From contig CM043967.1 of the NCBI GenBank assembly GCA_014529385.2, forward strand, positions 8,584,501 to 8,648,500: a stretch of 64,000 nucleotides of DNA, written 5' to 3'. The DNA is from Adiantum capillus-veneris (taxonomy: Eukaryota > Streptophyta > Polypodiopsida > Polypodiales > Pteridaceae). The position numbers were made by a program, and so were the translations under genes. Positions 1 through 10,812 of this stretch are shown here, one piece after another. The stretch's first letter is position 1, and every line of letters starts with the position of its first letter. The notes under the pieces were generated by a model. The model was given only the letters and a program-made list of their open reading frames with translations, did not search any database and was not told the origin of the DNA.

Positions 1-322
1 CTGATGCTTTTGATTTTAAAAGCTTTTGGGGCTCTGCTTTTGGGCATCCCTTGTAACCTTTAAATTAGTGGTGAGGGCCTCACTTCTCAGAGCATCTGGA
101 CGCAGAGTCTGAGAGTGAAACCCTAACCGCTCTCTTGTACTTTGATGATTGATTAATACAAAAAGAAATACCGAAAGGGGCGCCAGTCTTTGGGGCCAAT
201 ATCTCTAGGCACGGAACTCCGCCGGGCCAGTGCAAATCTATTGTGATCTGTGAATTGTTTTGAAGTGGTTATTTGGTGCTGTCGCGGTTGATTCTTGACT
301 TGGAGTGTCCAAGTTTGTTACA
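1..322 (+). repeat. Element A 5' LTR (right-hand part)
   Basis: Matches the last 322 bases of the 3' LTR at 6070-6391 without indels. It ends ...GTTACA immediately before the primer binding site. Both differences from the 3' copy are C/T changes inside CTG trinucleotides. Confidence 0.95.
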
Positions 323-323
323 G

Positions 324-335
324 TGGTATCAGAGC
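324..335 (+). other. Primer binding site, initiator-Met tRNA type
   Basis: TGGTATCAGAGC starts two bases after the LTR end. It is the usual complement of the 3' end of plant initiator methionine tRNA, which primes minus-strand synthesis. Confidence 0.9.
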
Positions 336-393
336 ACGACCGATTTCTCTTCTACGGGAAATCCGATCCCCGAATTTTTTTTCCGCGGCACCT

Positions 394-1959
394 ATGGCTT
401 CAGGCAATGATCAGTCGACTCCCTCTGCATCTGGAGATGCGGGCTGGGATCACAACGAAGATTCAGGCAGAGAGTATGGCCCGCCTCGGCCTACTCAGGC
501 GGAGCAAAGAGAGATGGAGCGTCGTCAATTGATTGGTGATGCAACAAAGATGATGCTCAATTTTGCCAAGGACCCGAAGATGGCAAAATATATGAATCAG
601 ACCTCTTTGGAAGAGGTACAGACAGAGTGGCAGAGAACCACAACACCACTCCCGAAACCCGCTCTCAAGAAACCTTCTGCCTCCAAGAAATATACGGAGA
701 AGGAACTGGAGAACGTGGTTGATGCACGGATTGCTCAGCTTTTTGACGCGCAAACGAAAGCCAAAAAGCACGGCAAAAAGCAGAAGAAAGGCACTGACTT
801 CCCGGGATATTTGGGTCGTCAGTCGACATTCGATAAAGCAAAGAAACTGAAGAAGCGCGTCAAGTTTGCAGGCCTACCCAGTTCTTCTTCTTCTTCTGAC
901 AGTTCTTCTAGCTCCTCGGATTCAAGCGAAGAAGACAGACAAGGTAAAAAGCGAAGCAAGAAGCAACGCTTTGGAAAGGGCAAGCAAAAGGCAAAGAAGG
1001 CTAAATCTCACCCAGTGAGTGACACTTCTATAGAGGACTCGTCTACGGACAGTTCAGACTCTGACAACGGAAACTTTTATGCGAACAAGAGGAATTTTTA
1101 CAAAGCCAACCAGTATGACTTTCTCGAAGATAAAAGCAAGAAAGTTCGAGAGTTTAAGGAAGGTGGCCAAGCACTTAAGTTTGATACTTTTTCGGGATAC
1201 TCCGATGCTTCGAAGGCTTTGTCTTTTATATAGCAGTTTGACATCGCTTTCGCGGGAGGACGCTATTCAGAGCACTCCAAGATTCGAAGAGCTGCCTCTT
1301 ATTTTAAGGGGAATGCTCGCACTTGGTGGTCCACGCTTCTATTAAGCAAGACTGTGCCGGTTACATGGCTGAAATTCAAGAGGCTTTTTATTTCTTCTTG
1401 GTTGACTCAAGAGTTTGAGCGAGATATACGAGCTGCTTGGAACCATCTCCGAATGACCAAGAGCGATACAGTGAATTCTTACTGTGAAAGATTCTGGAAC
1501 TCTTTCCTACCTGCCTCTTCATTCAAGAAGATCTCGTTCAGAGAACAAATTGAGCGGTTTACATTGGGTCTACCTACAGAGATCCGAGACCACTGCTTGG
1601 AACAGAAGTCAGCTTCTATTCAGGAGTTGATGAGTCATGCGAAGCGGGGCTTTGCAATTCACTCTGGCAGTCTGACCTACCCCACAGATGAGGTCATGAC
1701 ACAACGAACCGGACAGACTTCTGGGAATGAAAGTAGAATGAAAAAGAGCAACCCAGAGAAAAAAAAGGATGCACGACCCAAGCTTACTCCCGAGGAGAGA
1801 GCTCGCTTCATCAGAGAGGGGAAGTGCTTTGGATGCGGGGAACATGGACATATTTCCGCAAAGTGCCCTGATAAGGCACAGAAAGAACACAAAGATAAAG
1901 ACGACGACAGGTCTGAGAGTTCGAGAGCAGTTGAGGAATGTGGCAGAAAAGGCAGATAG
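394..1959 (+). pseudogene. gag: Element A gag (capsid/nucleocapsid), one in-frame TAG
   Basis: Encodes the structural protein that packages element RNA. The first good ATG after the PBS is at 394 (MASGND). The N-terminal third is charged, with a Ser-rich run near 880-930 followed by Lys-rich sequence. The retrotransposon gag core follows (FKGNARTWWS, then RFTLGLP), then one CCHC zinc knuckle (CFGCGEHGHISAKC, near 1827-1868). A TAG at 1231-1233 interrupts the core between SFI and QFD; element E has Gln at the equivalent place (FIQQFD), so a CAG-to-TAG change is the simplest reading. The frame continues cleanly to 1957, where it meets a stop before the protease region. Confidence 0.88.
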
Positions 1960-2468
1960 AAAAGTAGAACTGGTACCACATGGCGTGGGACTTGCACCGA
2001 ATCAAATGAATGAAAGTACAAACTTTGCCGTTTTTTTTTGGGGCAAAGTGAAGGATCAGGAAGCTCTTTTGAAGGAGCCAAGGCCAACTTCTTTTCACTT
2101 GGAATTGGCGGCTCGATTTGGAACTACGCCCGACAGACTGACGCCATAGGCAGAGGTAGTTCGACTGGTACCCGGATGGGATGTTGCCATTACACCGAGC
2201 ATTGGCAAACTTCGTTTGCAATGACAGGGGTGTTCAGGGCACGTGAGTGACGTTTTACTCGGGATCCCTTGGTACCACAAGAACTACGCCGTGGTTGACT
2301 ACCGGGCCGAGAAAGCGACTTTGATAAATGAAGGGCTTAGAGATTGTACTTGATGAACTTCAGTTTTCTTACTCATTCTTTTGGGAGAACTGAACGATGG
2401 ATAAAAGTTGAATATGTTTTGACCTGAAGAAAAGAACGCCAAGATTTTTTTCTCCACGCTCATGCCGA
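1960..2468 (+). pseudogene. Element A protease region, frame-broken
   Basis: This stretch sits where the gag-protease linker and aspartic protease belong. Pieces resembling protease occur in two frames: WGKVKDQEAL and LELAARFG in one, and an EGA tripeptide near 2070 where DPGA would be expected in another. A run of nine T near 2030 is a likely slippage site. Later pieces (SIGKLRLQ, LLGIPW) match the family pattern of element E. No continuous frame or intact D-S/T-G triad remains. Confidence 0.7.
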
Positions 2469-3758
2469 TTGCTTTTGAGAGGGCCTGAAGATCATACCAT
2501 TGATCTGATATCTGGAAGCACGCCACCGAATCGGCCACCTTATCGTGTGAGCCGAGTACAGAATGAAAAGATTATGAACTCAGTGAAAGACCTCTTGGAA
2601 AAGGGTCTTGTCCAGCCTAGTACTTCACCGTATTGCTCTCCAGTATTGTTGGTTTTGAAGAAAGACGGATCTTGGAGAATGTGCATCGATTATAGAGCTC
2701 TCAACAAAATCACCATCAAGAACAGATTTCCGATTCCTAGGATCGATGATATACTTGATAGGTTACAGGGATCCTCGTGCTTTAGCAGGATTGACTTGAA
2801 GAGTGGATATCATCAGATCAGGATAGCACCAGGAGATGTCTACAAGACAGCTTTTCGGACGACTTTTGGGTTATTTGAGTTTTTGGTGATGCCTTTTGGC
2901 TTAACCAATGCTCCTGCGACATTTAACCGGATGATGGACAGGATTTTTCAAGAGTACAGACTATTTGTTGGCACTTTCTTTGACGACATCATTGTTTTCT
3001 CCAAGAATGAGGCAGAACACAGAGATCATCTGCTTCAAGTCTTTCAGGCATTACGAGATCACAAGTTAGTAATTAATGCAAAGAAAAGTGAATTTTTCCT
3101 ACCAGAGATACACTTTTTGGGACACATTGTGTCAGCAGCAGGAGTGCAAATGGATCCGGCCAAGATAGAGACTATCCGTGATTGGCCCGACTTGAGGAAT
3201 GTCCATGAAGTTAGAAGCTTCTTAGGACTATGTTCGTACTACAGGCGGTTCATACGAAAGTTTGCAGAGGTTGCTTCCCCTTTGCATATCTTGACACAGA
3301 AAGGAGTACCTTTTTCGTGGGGACCCACAGAGGTGACTGCCTTTCAGACATTGAAAGAGAAATTGACTACGGGACCTATTTTGACTTTGCCGGACTTGCA
3401 GAAGTCATTCGAAGTATATTGTGATGCTTGTGGTCGTAGTCTGGGTGCGGTCTTGATGCAAGAAGGCCATGTCACAGCTTACGAGAGCCGTTTGTTCTCT
3501 AGGCCGGAGATGACAGCACAGATCTATGGGAAAGAGATTTTGGCGGTTATCCATGCTCTTACTCAGTGGCGGCATTACCTACTTGGAGCGGATTTTACTG
3601 TCTTTACAAACCATCAGAGTTTGCGCTACTTCTTGTCACAGAAGCAGCTTTCGGAAAAGCAGATGCGGTGGGTGAACATCTTGTCACAGTTCCACTTCCA
3701 GATTGTCCATGTGCAGGGACAGAAGAATGTGGTGGCAGATGCTTTGTCTCGGAAATAG
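2469..3758 (+). pseudogene. pol: Element A reverse transcriptase and RNase H
   Basis: Copies element RNA into DNA and degrades the RNA strand. Visible RT blocks in order: VLLVLKKDGSWRMCIDYRAL, FSRIDLKSGYHQIRI, MPFGLTNAPATF and the catalytic FFDDII (Y-x-D-D variant, near 2975). RNase H follows with YCDACGRSLGAVL, YGKEILAV and VVADALSRK. One RNase H position is TNHQSL where TDHQSL is usual (element E has TDH), which may remove an acidic residue. A TAG at 3756-3758 ends the frame just before the integrase zinc domain, but the same frame continues afterwards. Confidence 0.92.
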
Positions 3759-5225
3759 TTGGTTCTGGCTATTTCCGCGATACATCATAGGAGCTTCGAG
3801 GATATGGTCGATCAGTATGCCACAGATACAGATTTTGCAGATATTTTTACACGGATACGGGATGGGGAGACAGTAGCGGGATACTCCCTTCGGGAAGGCT
3901 ACTTGATGAAAAAGACTATGTTGTGCGTTACACAGCCGTTGAGGGAAAAGGTTATGACTGAATGCCACTGTCCACCTTTTACGGGTCACCGCGGCATTGC
4001 TACCACCATGAAAGGGGTAGAGAGATATTTCTTTTGGCTGAGACTCAAGAAAGATGTGGAAGAGTTTGTGCGCAGTTGCTTGGTATGCTAGAAGGTCAAG
4101 TTTGACAGGCATAAAGCACAGGGATTGTTACAGCCTTTACCCATACCCACCCGCCCCTGGGAAAGTATAGCGATGGATTTCATTTTTGATCTCCCGAGAA
4201 CACAGAGTGGTCACGATGGTATCTGGACTGTTATTGACAGATTTAGCAAACAGGCTCATTTCATTCCAGTGAAGAAAACAGTCAAGCCGGATCACTTAGC
4301 GAGACTGTTTGTGGCCCAGATTTTCAGATTACATGGCATGCCTGAGACAATTGTCTCCGACAGAGACCCCAGATTTACGAGTTTGTTTTGGAAGGCAATT
4401 TGGGAGAACATTGGCACGCGGTTGCAGTTCTCGTCATCGTTCCACCCGCAGACTGATGGGCAATCCGAGATTGCCAATTCAGTGGTTCTAGATTTATTGA
4501 AGTCTTATATCTCAGATCAGAAGACTCAATGGGAAAGATATTTACCTTTGGTAGAATTTGCCTACAATAACACGATACACTCGTCGACAGGGAAGGCGCC
4601 ATTTGAGATTGTTGAAGGTGCTGCAAAGGTTCCACCCTTCCTGAGCACGAAAGATAAGATCTTTGAAGCGGATGAATATACGCGAGATCTGACGGCTTTT
4701 GCCAAGGTTCGTGAGACTTTGCAGAAGTCTCAAGAACGACTGAAAAAGGCAGCGGATCGCCATCGTCGCGACATGAAATTGAAGGAGGATGATTGGGTGC
4801 TCTTACGTTTTGAGAAGGCACGCCTACGAAAGAACAAGGGAAAGGAGAGGCTTTTTCCAAAGCTTAGTATGCGATACTACGGCCCTTTCCAGATTACTGA
4901 AAAGATAAATGAAGTCTCCTTCCGATTGAAACTGCCAGATACTTGGAGGATTCACAATGCATTTCATGTGAATCTCTTGAAACCTTTTAAAGGTGATGTG
5001 CCTGATGATGGGGAGCCTGATGAGCAACCCGAAGTGGAAGAAAACGAGGAGATCCTTGTTCCTGAACAGATTTTGGCACATAATGATACGAAGAAAGGTA
5101 AAGTCCGAAGGCGGTTCTTGGTTAAGTTCAAGAGCTTTCCTGCATTTGATGCGAAGTGGATGGAGGAGGAGGACCTAGCAGATACTCCTCGGATTGTGAA
5201 ACTTTACCTCGATGTTTTGGTTTAG
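3759..5225 (+). pseudogene. pol: Element A integrase with C-terminal chromodomain, one in-frame TAG
   Basis: Inserts element DNA into the chromosome. The H2C2 zinc module spans roughly 3970-4091. Its last Cys is followed by TAG (4089-4091) where element E has Gln (CQK). The catalytic core has the three acidic residues in MDFIFDL, SDRDPRF and QSEIAN. The C-terminal part ends in a chromodomain-like block (EILVPEQIL, then RFLVKFKSFP and DAKWMEEEDL), the hallmark of chromoviruses, thought to steer insertion to marked chromatin. The frame is the same as the upstream RT frame, so two point stops separate the segments. Translation ends at 5223-5225 (TAG). Confidence 0.92.
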
Positions 5226-5831
5226 CATAGTCTACTCCAAACGGAACCCAGAAACTCAGCTTGGCCGAAGATCTGGTGCAGTGGGATGCACAAGAGGGGA
5301 GTCGCTCCACTCCTTTGTCAACAGATGCCTCGATTTTGATACTAAAGTCACTGATGTCTCTTTGAGCTTCAGGGATACTGAGAGCTGACAGTATTCTGCT
5401 GGATGACTTTATGAAATGGAATTCCTGATTATGATACTGATTTGTTCTTGACTTCTTGTGAGTACAGGAACTGATAAACGAAATGACTGCAGCATTTTGG
5501 TCTACTTGATCTCGAATAGACATGGTTGCAATAGGGGTTAGTCAATCGGACATCGATGAGGTCCCGATTGGACCTAGATGTGATTGCTAGCTACATTGCC
5601 GATAAATCATGGTCTAAGATCCGAATGAATGTTGAATGTCATGTGATGTCCTGTGATGTCTGGTGATGTCCTGTGATGTCGTGTGATGTGACTGTCGATT
5701 TTGTACATGTGCTAGATGTGCGTTCCTAGTACGTAGGTACTAACAGTCAGTGTCTGCTAAGACGGTTTATGGCTTTTGTCGGTTTTGCAGGCGTAATCGC
5801 GGTCGATTACAATGCTTTCAAGAGGGGGGTA
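5226..5831 (+). other. Element A 3' untranslated region with polypurine tract
   Basis: No coding frame is visible. Short degenerate repeats of TGTGATGTC lie at about 5638-5690. The polypurine tract AAGAGGGGGGTA (5820-5831) directly abuts the 3' LTR and would prime plus-strand synthesis. Confidence 0.8.
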
Positions 5832-6391
5832 TGTCACAAAGTGATGACATGGCGGACAGCAGAAACCCTAATTTCTGCCAGAAACCCTAAAATTCCTGCA
5901 AACCCTAATTTTTGCCAAAAACCCTAAATTCCGGAAATCGCGGAGGCGGATTATTAAATTTTTATTTTTATTTTTATTTTTTTGGAAAATGATGAGCGAC
6001 GCGAATTTTGCTTTTGCTTTTTTTTTATTAAAAAAAAAAGAGAAAAGACTCTCTAAGAGAGAGAGAGAACTGATGCTTTTGATTTTAAAAGCTTTTGGGG
6101 CTCTGCTTTTGGGCATCCCTTGTAACCTTTAAATTAGTGGTGAGGGCCTCACTTCTCAGAGCATCTGGACGCAGAGTCTGAGAGTGAAACCCTAACCGCT
6201 CTCCTGTACTTTGATGATTGATTAATACAAAAAGAAATACCGAAAGGGGCGCCAGTCTTTGGGGCCAATATCTCTAGGCACGGAACTCCGCCGGGCCAGT
6301 GCAAATCTATTGTGATTTGTGAATTGTTTTGAAGTGGTTATTTGGTGCTGTCGCGGTTGATTCTTGACTTGGAGTGTCCAAGTTTGTTACA
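5832..6391 (+). repeat. Element A 3' LTR, 560 bp
   Basis: Begins TGTCACAAAG right after the polypurine tract and ends TTTGTTACA. The U3 part contains several 'AAACCCTAA'-like telomere-type words (5868-5930), T/A-rich runs and GAGA repeats (6055-6068). The last 322 bp match the 5' LTR. Confidence 0.95.
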
Positions 6392-7150
6392 CGAAAGGCA
6401 TTGTTTTCGACGTGTATTTTGACGTCCCTATCGACGCGTATTTCAATGACCATAACAGAAAAAATAGTTCTTGGACAGAGGACAGGCAGCCTAGACTGTG
6501 CCCAATGAAAAGATGGACACAGCCACAGCCAGACTACCTGTCCTTTGTCCAAGAAAGCGAGCAGCACCAAAATCAACCGTGCTCCAGCAGAAATTTCGTC
6601 AGAGTTCCCTTTGTTTTAACATAAACTTTAAAAAAAAAACCATATGTATACGCCTCCTACATGATATCCATGTAGGATCTCAAATGAGATTTAAGGCAAA
6701 TGAAAGAAATGAAACGAACTTTGTGCAAAACCATAACCATAACAAACTTCATATATAAGAAACTCTGTACAAAACCATAAACGGCCATAACCATATTGAT
6801 CAAAACCGTAATGATAACCATAACCATAAACAAAACAATAACCATAACCATAAAGTTAAACATAACCATAAACAAAACAATAACCATAACCATGTCTATA
6901 CAAGAACAATAAGCATAACCATGTCTAAACAATAACCATAACCATGTCTGAACAATAACCATAACCATGTCTATACAAAAAAGATACACAGAAGCGTGTC
7001 TGTGTTTCACAAAACATATATAGAAATCCACTGATGACTACGTGTCACAACCTGCACATAAGACAAGTCACAAAATTAGTATTGATATTACTTCACATAT
7101 ACTTATTTAATTAAATCAACTCACACATATTAACGTCTCACCTCAATTGA
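6392..7150. other. Unassigned flank with ATAACC-rich repeats
   Basis: No gene recognised. From about 6730 to 6975 the DNA is built from degenerate direct repeats of ATAACCATAACCATGTCT and ATAACCATAAACAAAACA, a short minisatellite. Open frames across it are repeat artefacts. The rest shows no family signature I can name. Confidence 0.55.
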
Positions 7151-7979
7151 TCAACGAGACTCTAAGGCCTCCCAGTCTACAGGCTCTCCTGGGGCAGCAA
7201 GATCATTCAATACTTCATAAATACCTCTCCGATATCCATCTGTCTCCTCCTGGCGTGTCGAGGCTCAATGCATTGCAAGATTTTGCGTTTATACAAAAAT
7301 CAAAGTAATTAAGAATACATGATTCATCGCGTTTTAAAAAAAAATGCCATAGCTAGGATTGGATTGGAAACTCACAAACTCATAGCGAAAGGTGTCGAAG
7401 CCTCCACTACCAAGATGAGATGTCTCCCTGGTCATCTGTCGTACCTCTGCGGCCTGACGCTGCTGTTTGAACCGCGTGTCCGATGTCCGCTCATCCTCCC
7501 TGATCTGCTTCTACGTCTCGTGTGGGATGCCCGAAGGCTTCGACGAGCCGGTCCTGAAAGCCCGACGAGCTGCATCTCGACGATGTTTCACGGTGTCCCG
7601 TGCAACCCCTTTGATCCACCTCCTCGGAAGATCCTCTGAACCCGCAGCAGGCTGATACTCTCTCATGATGGTCTCCATTATATAATTGATTTTGTTGCGA
7701 TCCTGCTCAGGCCAAGGCGTCAGAATGCTGGTCAAAAACTGTAGCTCCGCGAGCTGGCGAACCCGCTGTCTCATCTCAGTCCCGACTCTATCCATGTCAA
7801 CAGAACCATTTGCCCGTACAGTATAGAGCTTGGAGACACTAGGATCGTGTGCTCCCCAAGGTGTCCGAGGTGTGCTAAGAGGTGTGTTGAGAGGTGTGCC
7901 TGGGTAGGATGGGGGTCATGAGCAAGGAGGGGTCGAAGCATTTGTGGACCCTCCTCCACAGCAACCACCACCTCCACCT
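7151..7979 (-). pseudogene. Gene fragment with a probable intron, unknown function
   Basis: Read on the minus strand, this begins Gly-rich, then has a Pro/Thr linker (GTPLNTPLSTPRTPWG), then a charged helical region (MDRVGTEMRQRVRQLAELQF, RRWIKGVARDTVKHRRDAA, KQIREDERTSDTRFKQQRQA) and SHLGSGGFDTFRYEF. A donor-like GTGAG at 7371-7375 and an acceptor AG at 7250-7251 would excise 126 bp and join, in frame, to EETDGYRRGIYEVLND and a TGA at 7151-7153. Two in-frame stops (TAG at 7511-7513, TGA near 7912) fit CAG-to-TAG and CGA-to-TGA changes. The style recalls plant transposase-associated ORFs of CACTA elements, but I cannot assign it. It ends exactly where Copia leader homology begins. Confidence 0.5.
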
Positions 7980-8801
7980 AAATGATACACATAAAACTCC
8001 TGGGAAAATTTCACCAGATTTTCGTCAGTAAAACGGCCACAAAACCAGTAACCAAACTGACTGCATGCTCAAAACCATGAGCAACCAAAGCGCATCAAAC
8101 CGCACTCCAAATGCATGCACCAATCTCCACACTTTGCATACATCATTGCAAACACCTGCAAATCTAGTACACAAATATCTGCTCTACCTGTGACTGCCAA
8201 AAAACATGCTCGAGGCATACATTGCCGAGCTTAAAATGCAATCACATTAGTCTCCCTGAGCATCAAACCACATAAGGCATACATCGTATCCTCCCACCTG
8301 TGAGGAAACTTGCAGCAAATATCACTCTCACATCTGAGAGCAAACCATGTGTGGAATCCTCGACACACAATAAACAACTGCTGCTGCAGAAAATTCAGCG
8401 TTTAGAATTTTAAAATTCTGATATGACAAGCGCGTCCGAAGCGTGCCAAAACCCCAAGGTAGACTCCTGGATCACATGTATCCGAGTCCGGGTGTGAAAG
8501 CTATGCCAAAAACTTCCGTTTCGGCCCAAAAACGCAGCATAAACTGCCAAAAGAGGGCTGAAAATGCAGCTCCTCAATCGTAGCTCGAATGAGGTTTCTG
8601 ATGGCTCGAATGGCTTCGAAAGGGGGGTAAAACGGCAGGACACCTGCTGGAAACACTCTCGGAAAGCTGAATTTTCCGATGCCGAAGTCGAAACCCTGTT
8701 TGCACTCTTGAAAGTGCGCGCGTGCGGACGCGATTTCGAGAATGAAACTGGCTCTCCACTGTCGTCGTGACTGTGCACACACGCGCTCCCTCCGCACCTA
8801 T

Positions 8802-8813
8802 GCTCTGATACCA
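8802..8813 (-). other. Primer binding site of element H, initiator-Met type
   Basis: Minus-strand TGGTATCAGAGC, two bases after the LTR end. Confidence 0.88.
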
Positions 8814-8815
8814 AT

Positions 8816-9003
8816 TGAAGGGGATCGGGGAGAACCACAGATGGAGAGTGAGAGAGAGAGAAGGAGACACACATACGATGTGGGTGGGGAGACTCAAAGA
8901 GTGAGCAGCCCCCTATACACTTATGCTATGTATAAGGTATACAAGTCAGTGGGCGCCCAGACTCTGGGCGGCCGGGCAAGGCACAGGCACCTATACCCCA
9001 ACA
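8816..9003 (-). repeat. Copia LTR of element H, 188 bp
   Basis: Minus strand starts TGTTGGGG and ends CTTCA. It aligns along its length with the 190 bp LTR at 61185-61374, sharing a GA/CT-rich block near its 3' end and GGGCGCCCA words. The flank at 9004 begins GTTTA; the other end is absent, so no TSD can be tested. Confidence 0.85.
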
Positions 9004-9133
9004 GTTTAAGAGGGTCTATGGGAAGGCCCTCTAAGCTTTTGAACACTACTCGAATCCAACCCTTAAATTAGTTGAGTTTTTGCAATTTCATATTCGCAAT
9101 GTTAGAGGAATTCCTTTGCAAACCAAGATCTAT

Positions 9134-9405
9134 TCACTCGTTCGGAGTACTCAAGTTTCTGTTGATGCCAGCAAATATATGTGGAGGGAAATGTTCCACC
9201 ATCTTTCGCAAGCCATGTTCATGATAATGTTCTCCTTCTCTAAAGTTCTCCAAATAGCCAGCGCTCGATCAACTTTGTTAATTCTAACATGTGGATTTGC
9301 AAGGAGATTACAAGCCATCGCAAAACCGCAAAGTCCAAGGGCTGCTCCTATAGCTACAAAAAGAGAGTGGACCTTAGGTCGGATCCAACAGTTTCCTCCG
9401 CCCAT
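9134..9405 (-). pseudogene. B12D / NADH-ubiquinone reductase MLRQ-like retro-pseudogene
   Basis: Minus-strand ATG at 9405 opens MGGGNCWIRPKVHSLFVAIG, followed by a hydrophobic segment (FVAIGAALGLCGFAMACNLL) and NPHVRINKVDRA. This is the pattern of the plant B12D / MLRQ (NDUFA4-like) small single-membrane-segment mitochondrial proteins. Near 9260 the frame must shift by one base, after which EGEHYHEHGLRKMV and a stop at 9134-9136 follow, as expected of the family C-terminus. The 272 bp span is one base short of 91 codons, close to the family's usual length of about 90 residues. No intron is visible, which suggests a processed copy. It is the only clear host-derived protein in the window. Confidence 0.75.
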
Positions 9406-10085
9406 TTTGATTCCCTTCTCTTGCTGCCGCCGTTGCTGATGTTGACACAATATTCCACGAGGACATTGTGTGCGCTAATAGGTATTGTAGCTTCAAATGC
9501 AATGAATGGATTTTTCAAAAATCCAAAAACATCATTAGTATACCTATTAAAGCTGCTTGTGAACATTGCTGGAACTAGTCCGCGCCGGCGCGGAATGGTT
9601 TTGATTGGTTTTGACAGCTTACAAGCAAGGTTATGGTGGAGGCGACAGTACATGGCAGCTGGAGGGGCACTGTAATTGCGGCAAAATTGCTTGGCTTGTG
9701 CCAACACTGCTGGAATCAGTCCGCGCCGGTTCGACAGCTTACAGGACAAGGCTTATAAGGCGTAGGGAAAACTTCATCTTCATAATTGGCATCACCTTCA
9801 TTGGGAGTGGTGGCATCGGTGGCTTCATCAAGGTTGTATATGGCCGTACCAGGTTGCAAGGTTGGCTCCAGCTTTCGCTGCTGTGATGTCTGAAGAATTG
9901 AATGTTGCACGGGCATCATATGCAAAATTGGCAGCATCAGGTGTTGTAGCAGCATCATTGGTGTCAGCGAGGGCTTGTTCATGCTTTTCAGTAGCAGGAT
10001 GTATAGCATGTGGAGAATTTGCAAGAGCGGCAGTAGATTGGGTTGCAGATGTTGTGGAGGCAACATTGGCAACATTCTTGGCCTA
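9406..10085 (-). other. Minus-strand coding-like debris upstream of the B12D copy
   Basis: Minus-strand frames look partly coding but are not recognised. An Ala/Thr-rich frame runs from 10085 to 9828 (STTSATQSTAALANSPHA ... DAANFAYDARATFNSSD). An acidic piece follows in another frame (NEGDANYEDEVFPTPYK, about 9768-9815). Around 9560-9760 a short unit is duplicated, giving peptides RRGLIPAVLAQ and RRGLVPAMFTS. It could be the broken 5' part of a gene or captured exons. I assign no function. Confidence 0.3.
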
Positions 10086-10086
10086 G

Positions 10087-10506
10087 TTTTGGCCGCATGG
10101 TAGGACTTGCAAGCAGCTCATCAACTAACTAATGGTGACCAGAGCCCAAAAAGAGGCGGGACTCACAGAAGCAGAGCTCATCTCCAAACACAAAGCTTAT
10201 CACATTCACAGGCGGCTGCACCAGTAAGATGCAGTGGAGCAAATCGAGGCAGTAAAACATGCCGGTATTAGACGGCGGCTGCCTGAACAAGAACATGGCA
10301 ATACTACAGGGGCATCATTGATACAGTATTGTGAGTAGTAGATGTCACAGGAGCATTTGCGGCATCAATTGGGGCAGTAAGGGATGGTTGAATAGCAGCA
10401 ACATGAAGGGGTAGCGCCAGGCAGGGTTTTGGGCTCTTCGATGGACGTGGGTTTTAAGTCCCGGATCGATAACGGCTCTGTGTGTGTGTGTTACACAGAA
10501 AAAGAA

Positions 10507-10543
<37 letters not shown>

Positions 10544-10812
10544 ACACACGCACATAGGCGGGTGTATTGGATTACGATGAGATTATTGGAGTGGGATACA
10601 TGGGGTTGTTATATAGATTGAGATAGGATGATTTGAACGGGTGCTCGTATCTTTGGGATCACGAGGCATGAAGCTGGAATATTTTGTTTATTTATTTCAA
10701 TAGCTCTTGCATGGCATCCACGCCCATTGACATCATCTGTGTGTCCGATGCCCTCTGCTGGTCTTACATAGACCAAGCTCAATATCCTCACATGTTGTCA
10801 AGTCACTAGGTA
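10087..10812. other. Unassigned, with two simple repeats
   Basis: A short TG repeat lies at 10479-10491 and a GA repeat at about 10510-10541. Nothing else recognisable; no supported gene. Confidence 0.5.

Larger units (their letters stand above)
1..6391 (+). mobile_element. Element A: Ty3/Gypsy chromovirus, recently inserted but coding-dead
   Basis: A copy-and-paste LTR retrotransposon with order LTR, PBS, gag, protease, RT, RNase H, integrase, chromodomain, PPT, LTR. Positions 1-322 match 6070-6391 at a constant offset of 6069 with only two differences (135/6204 and 248/6317), so the insertion is young. The left 238 bp of the 5' LTR lie before the window, so the left target-site duplication cannot be checked; the right flank begins CGAAA. 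The coding region carries three in-frame TAG codons and a frame-broken protease segment, so this copy cannot make its own full polyprotein. Confidence 0.93.
7979..9003 (-). mobile_element. Element H: Copia 5' LTR plus leader, joined to a gene fragment
   Basis: On the minus strand this gives LTR (9003 to 8816), PBS (8813 to 8802) and ~820 bp of leader down to 7979. The leader resembles that of element D near 63404-64000 (shared words such as TAAATGATAC and CATAAAACTCCTG) and part of it resembles the leader of element C (GAGAGTGTTTCCA..GGTGTCCT). D continues about 290 bp further to its gag start, whereas H switches abruptly to the gene fragment at 7151-7979. No gag, pol or 3' LTR is visible. 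Confidence 0.75.

Noticed and set aside
1225-1242. TAG in A gag followed by CAG-TTT, close to the leaky-stop context CAR-YYA
   Set aside because: The stop falls inside the gag core, where Gln is expected, and the last context base is not A. The same element has two other TAG stops of the same kind; mutation is simpler than programmed readthrough.
6657-7031. A 124-codon hydrophobic minus-strand frame
   Set aside because: It is a translation of the ATAACC/CATAAC minisatellite (Met-Val repeats).
8802-8813. GGTATCAGAGC-like words as tRNA genes
   Set aside because: Only the 3'-end complement is present, next to LTR ends; these are primer binding sites.
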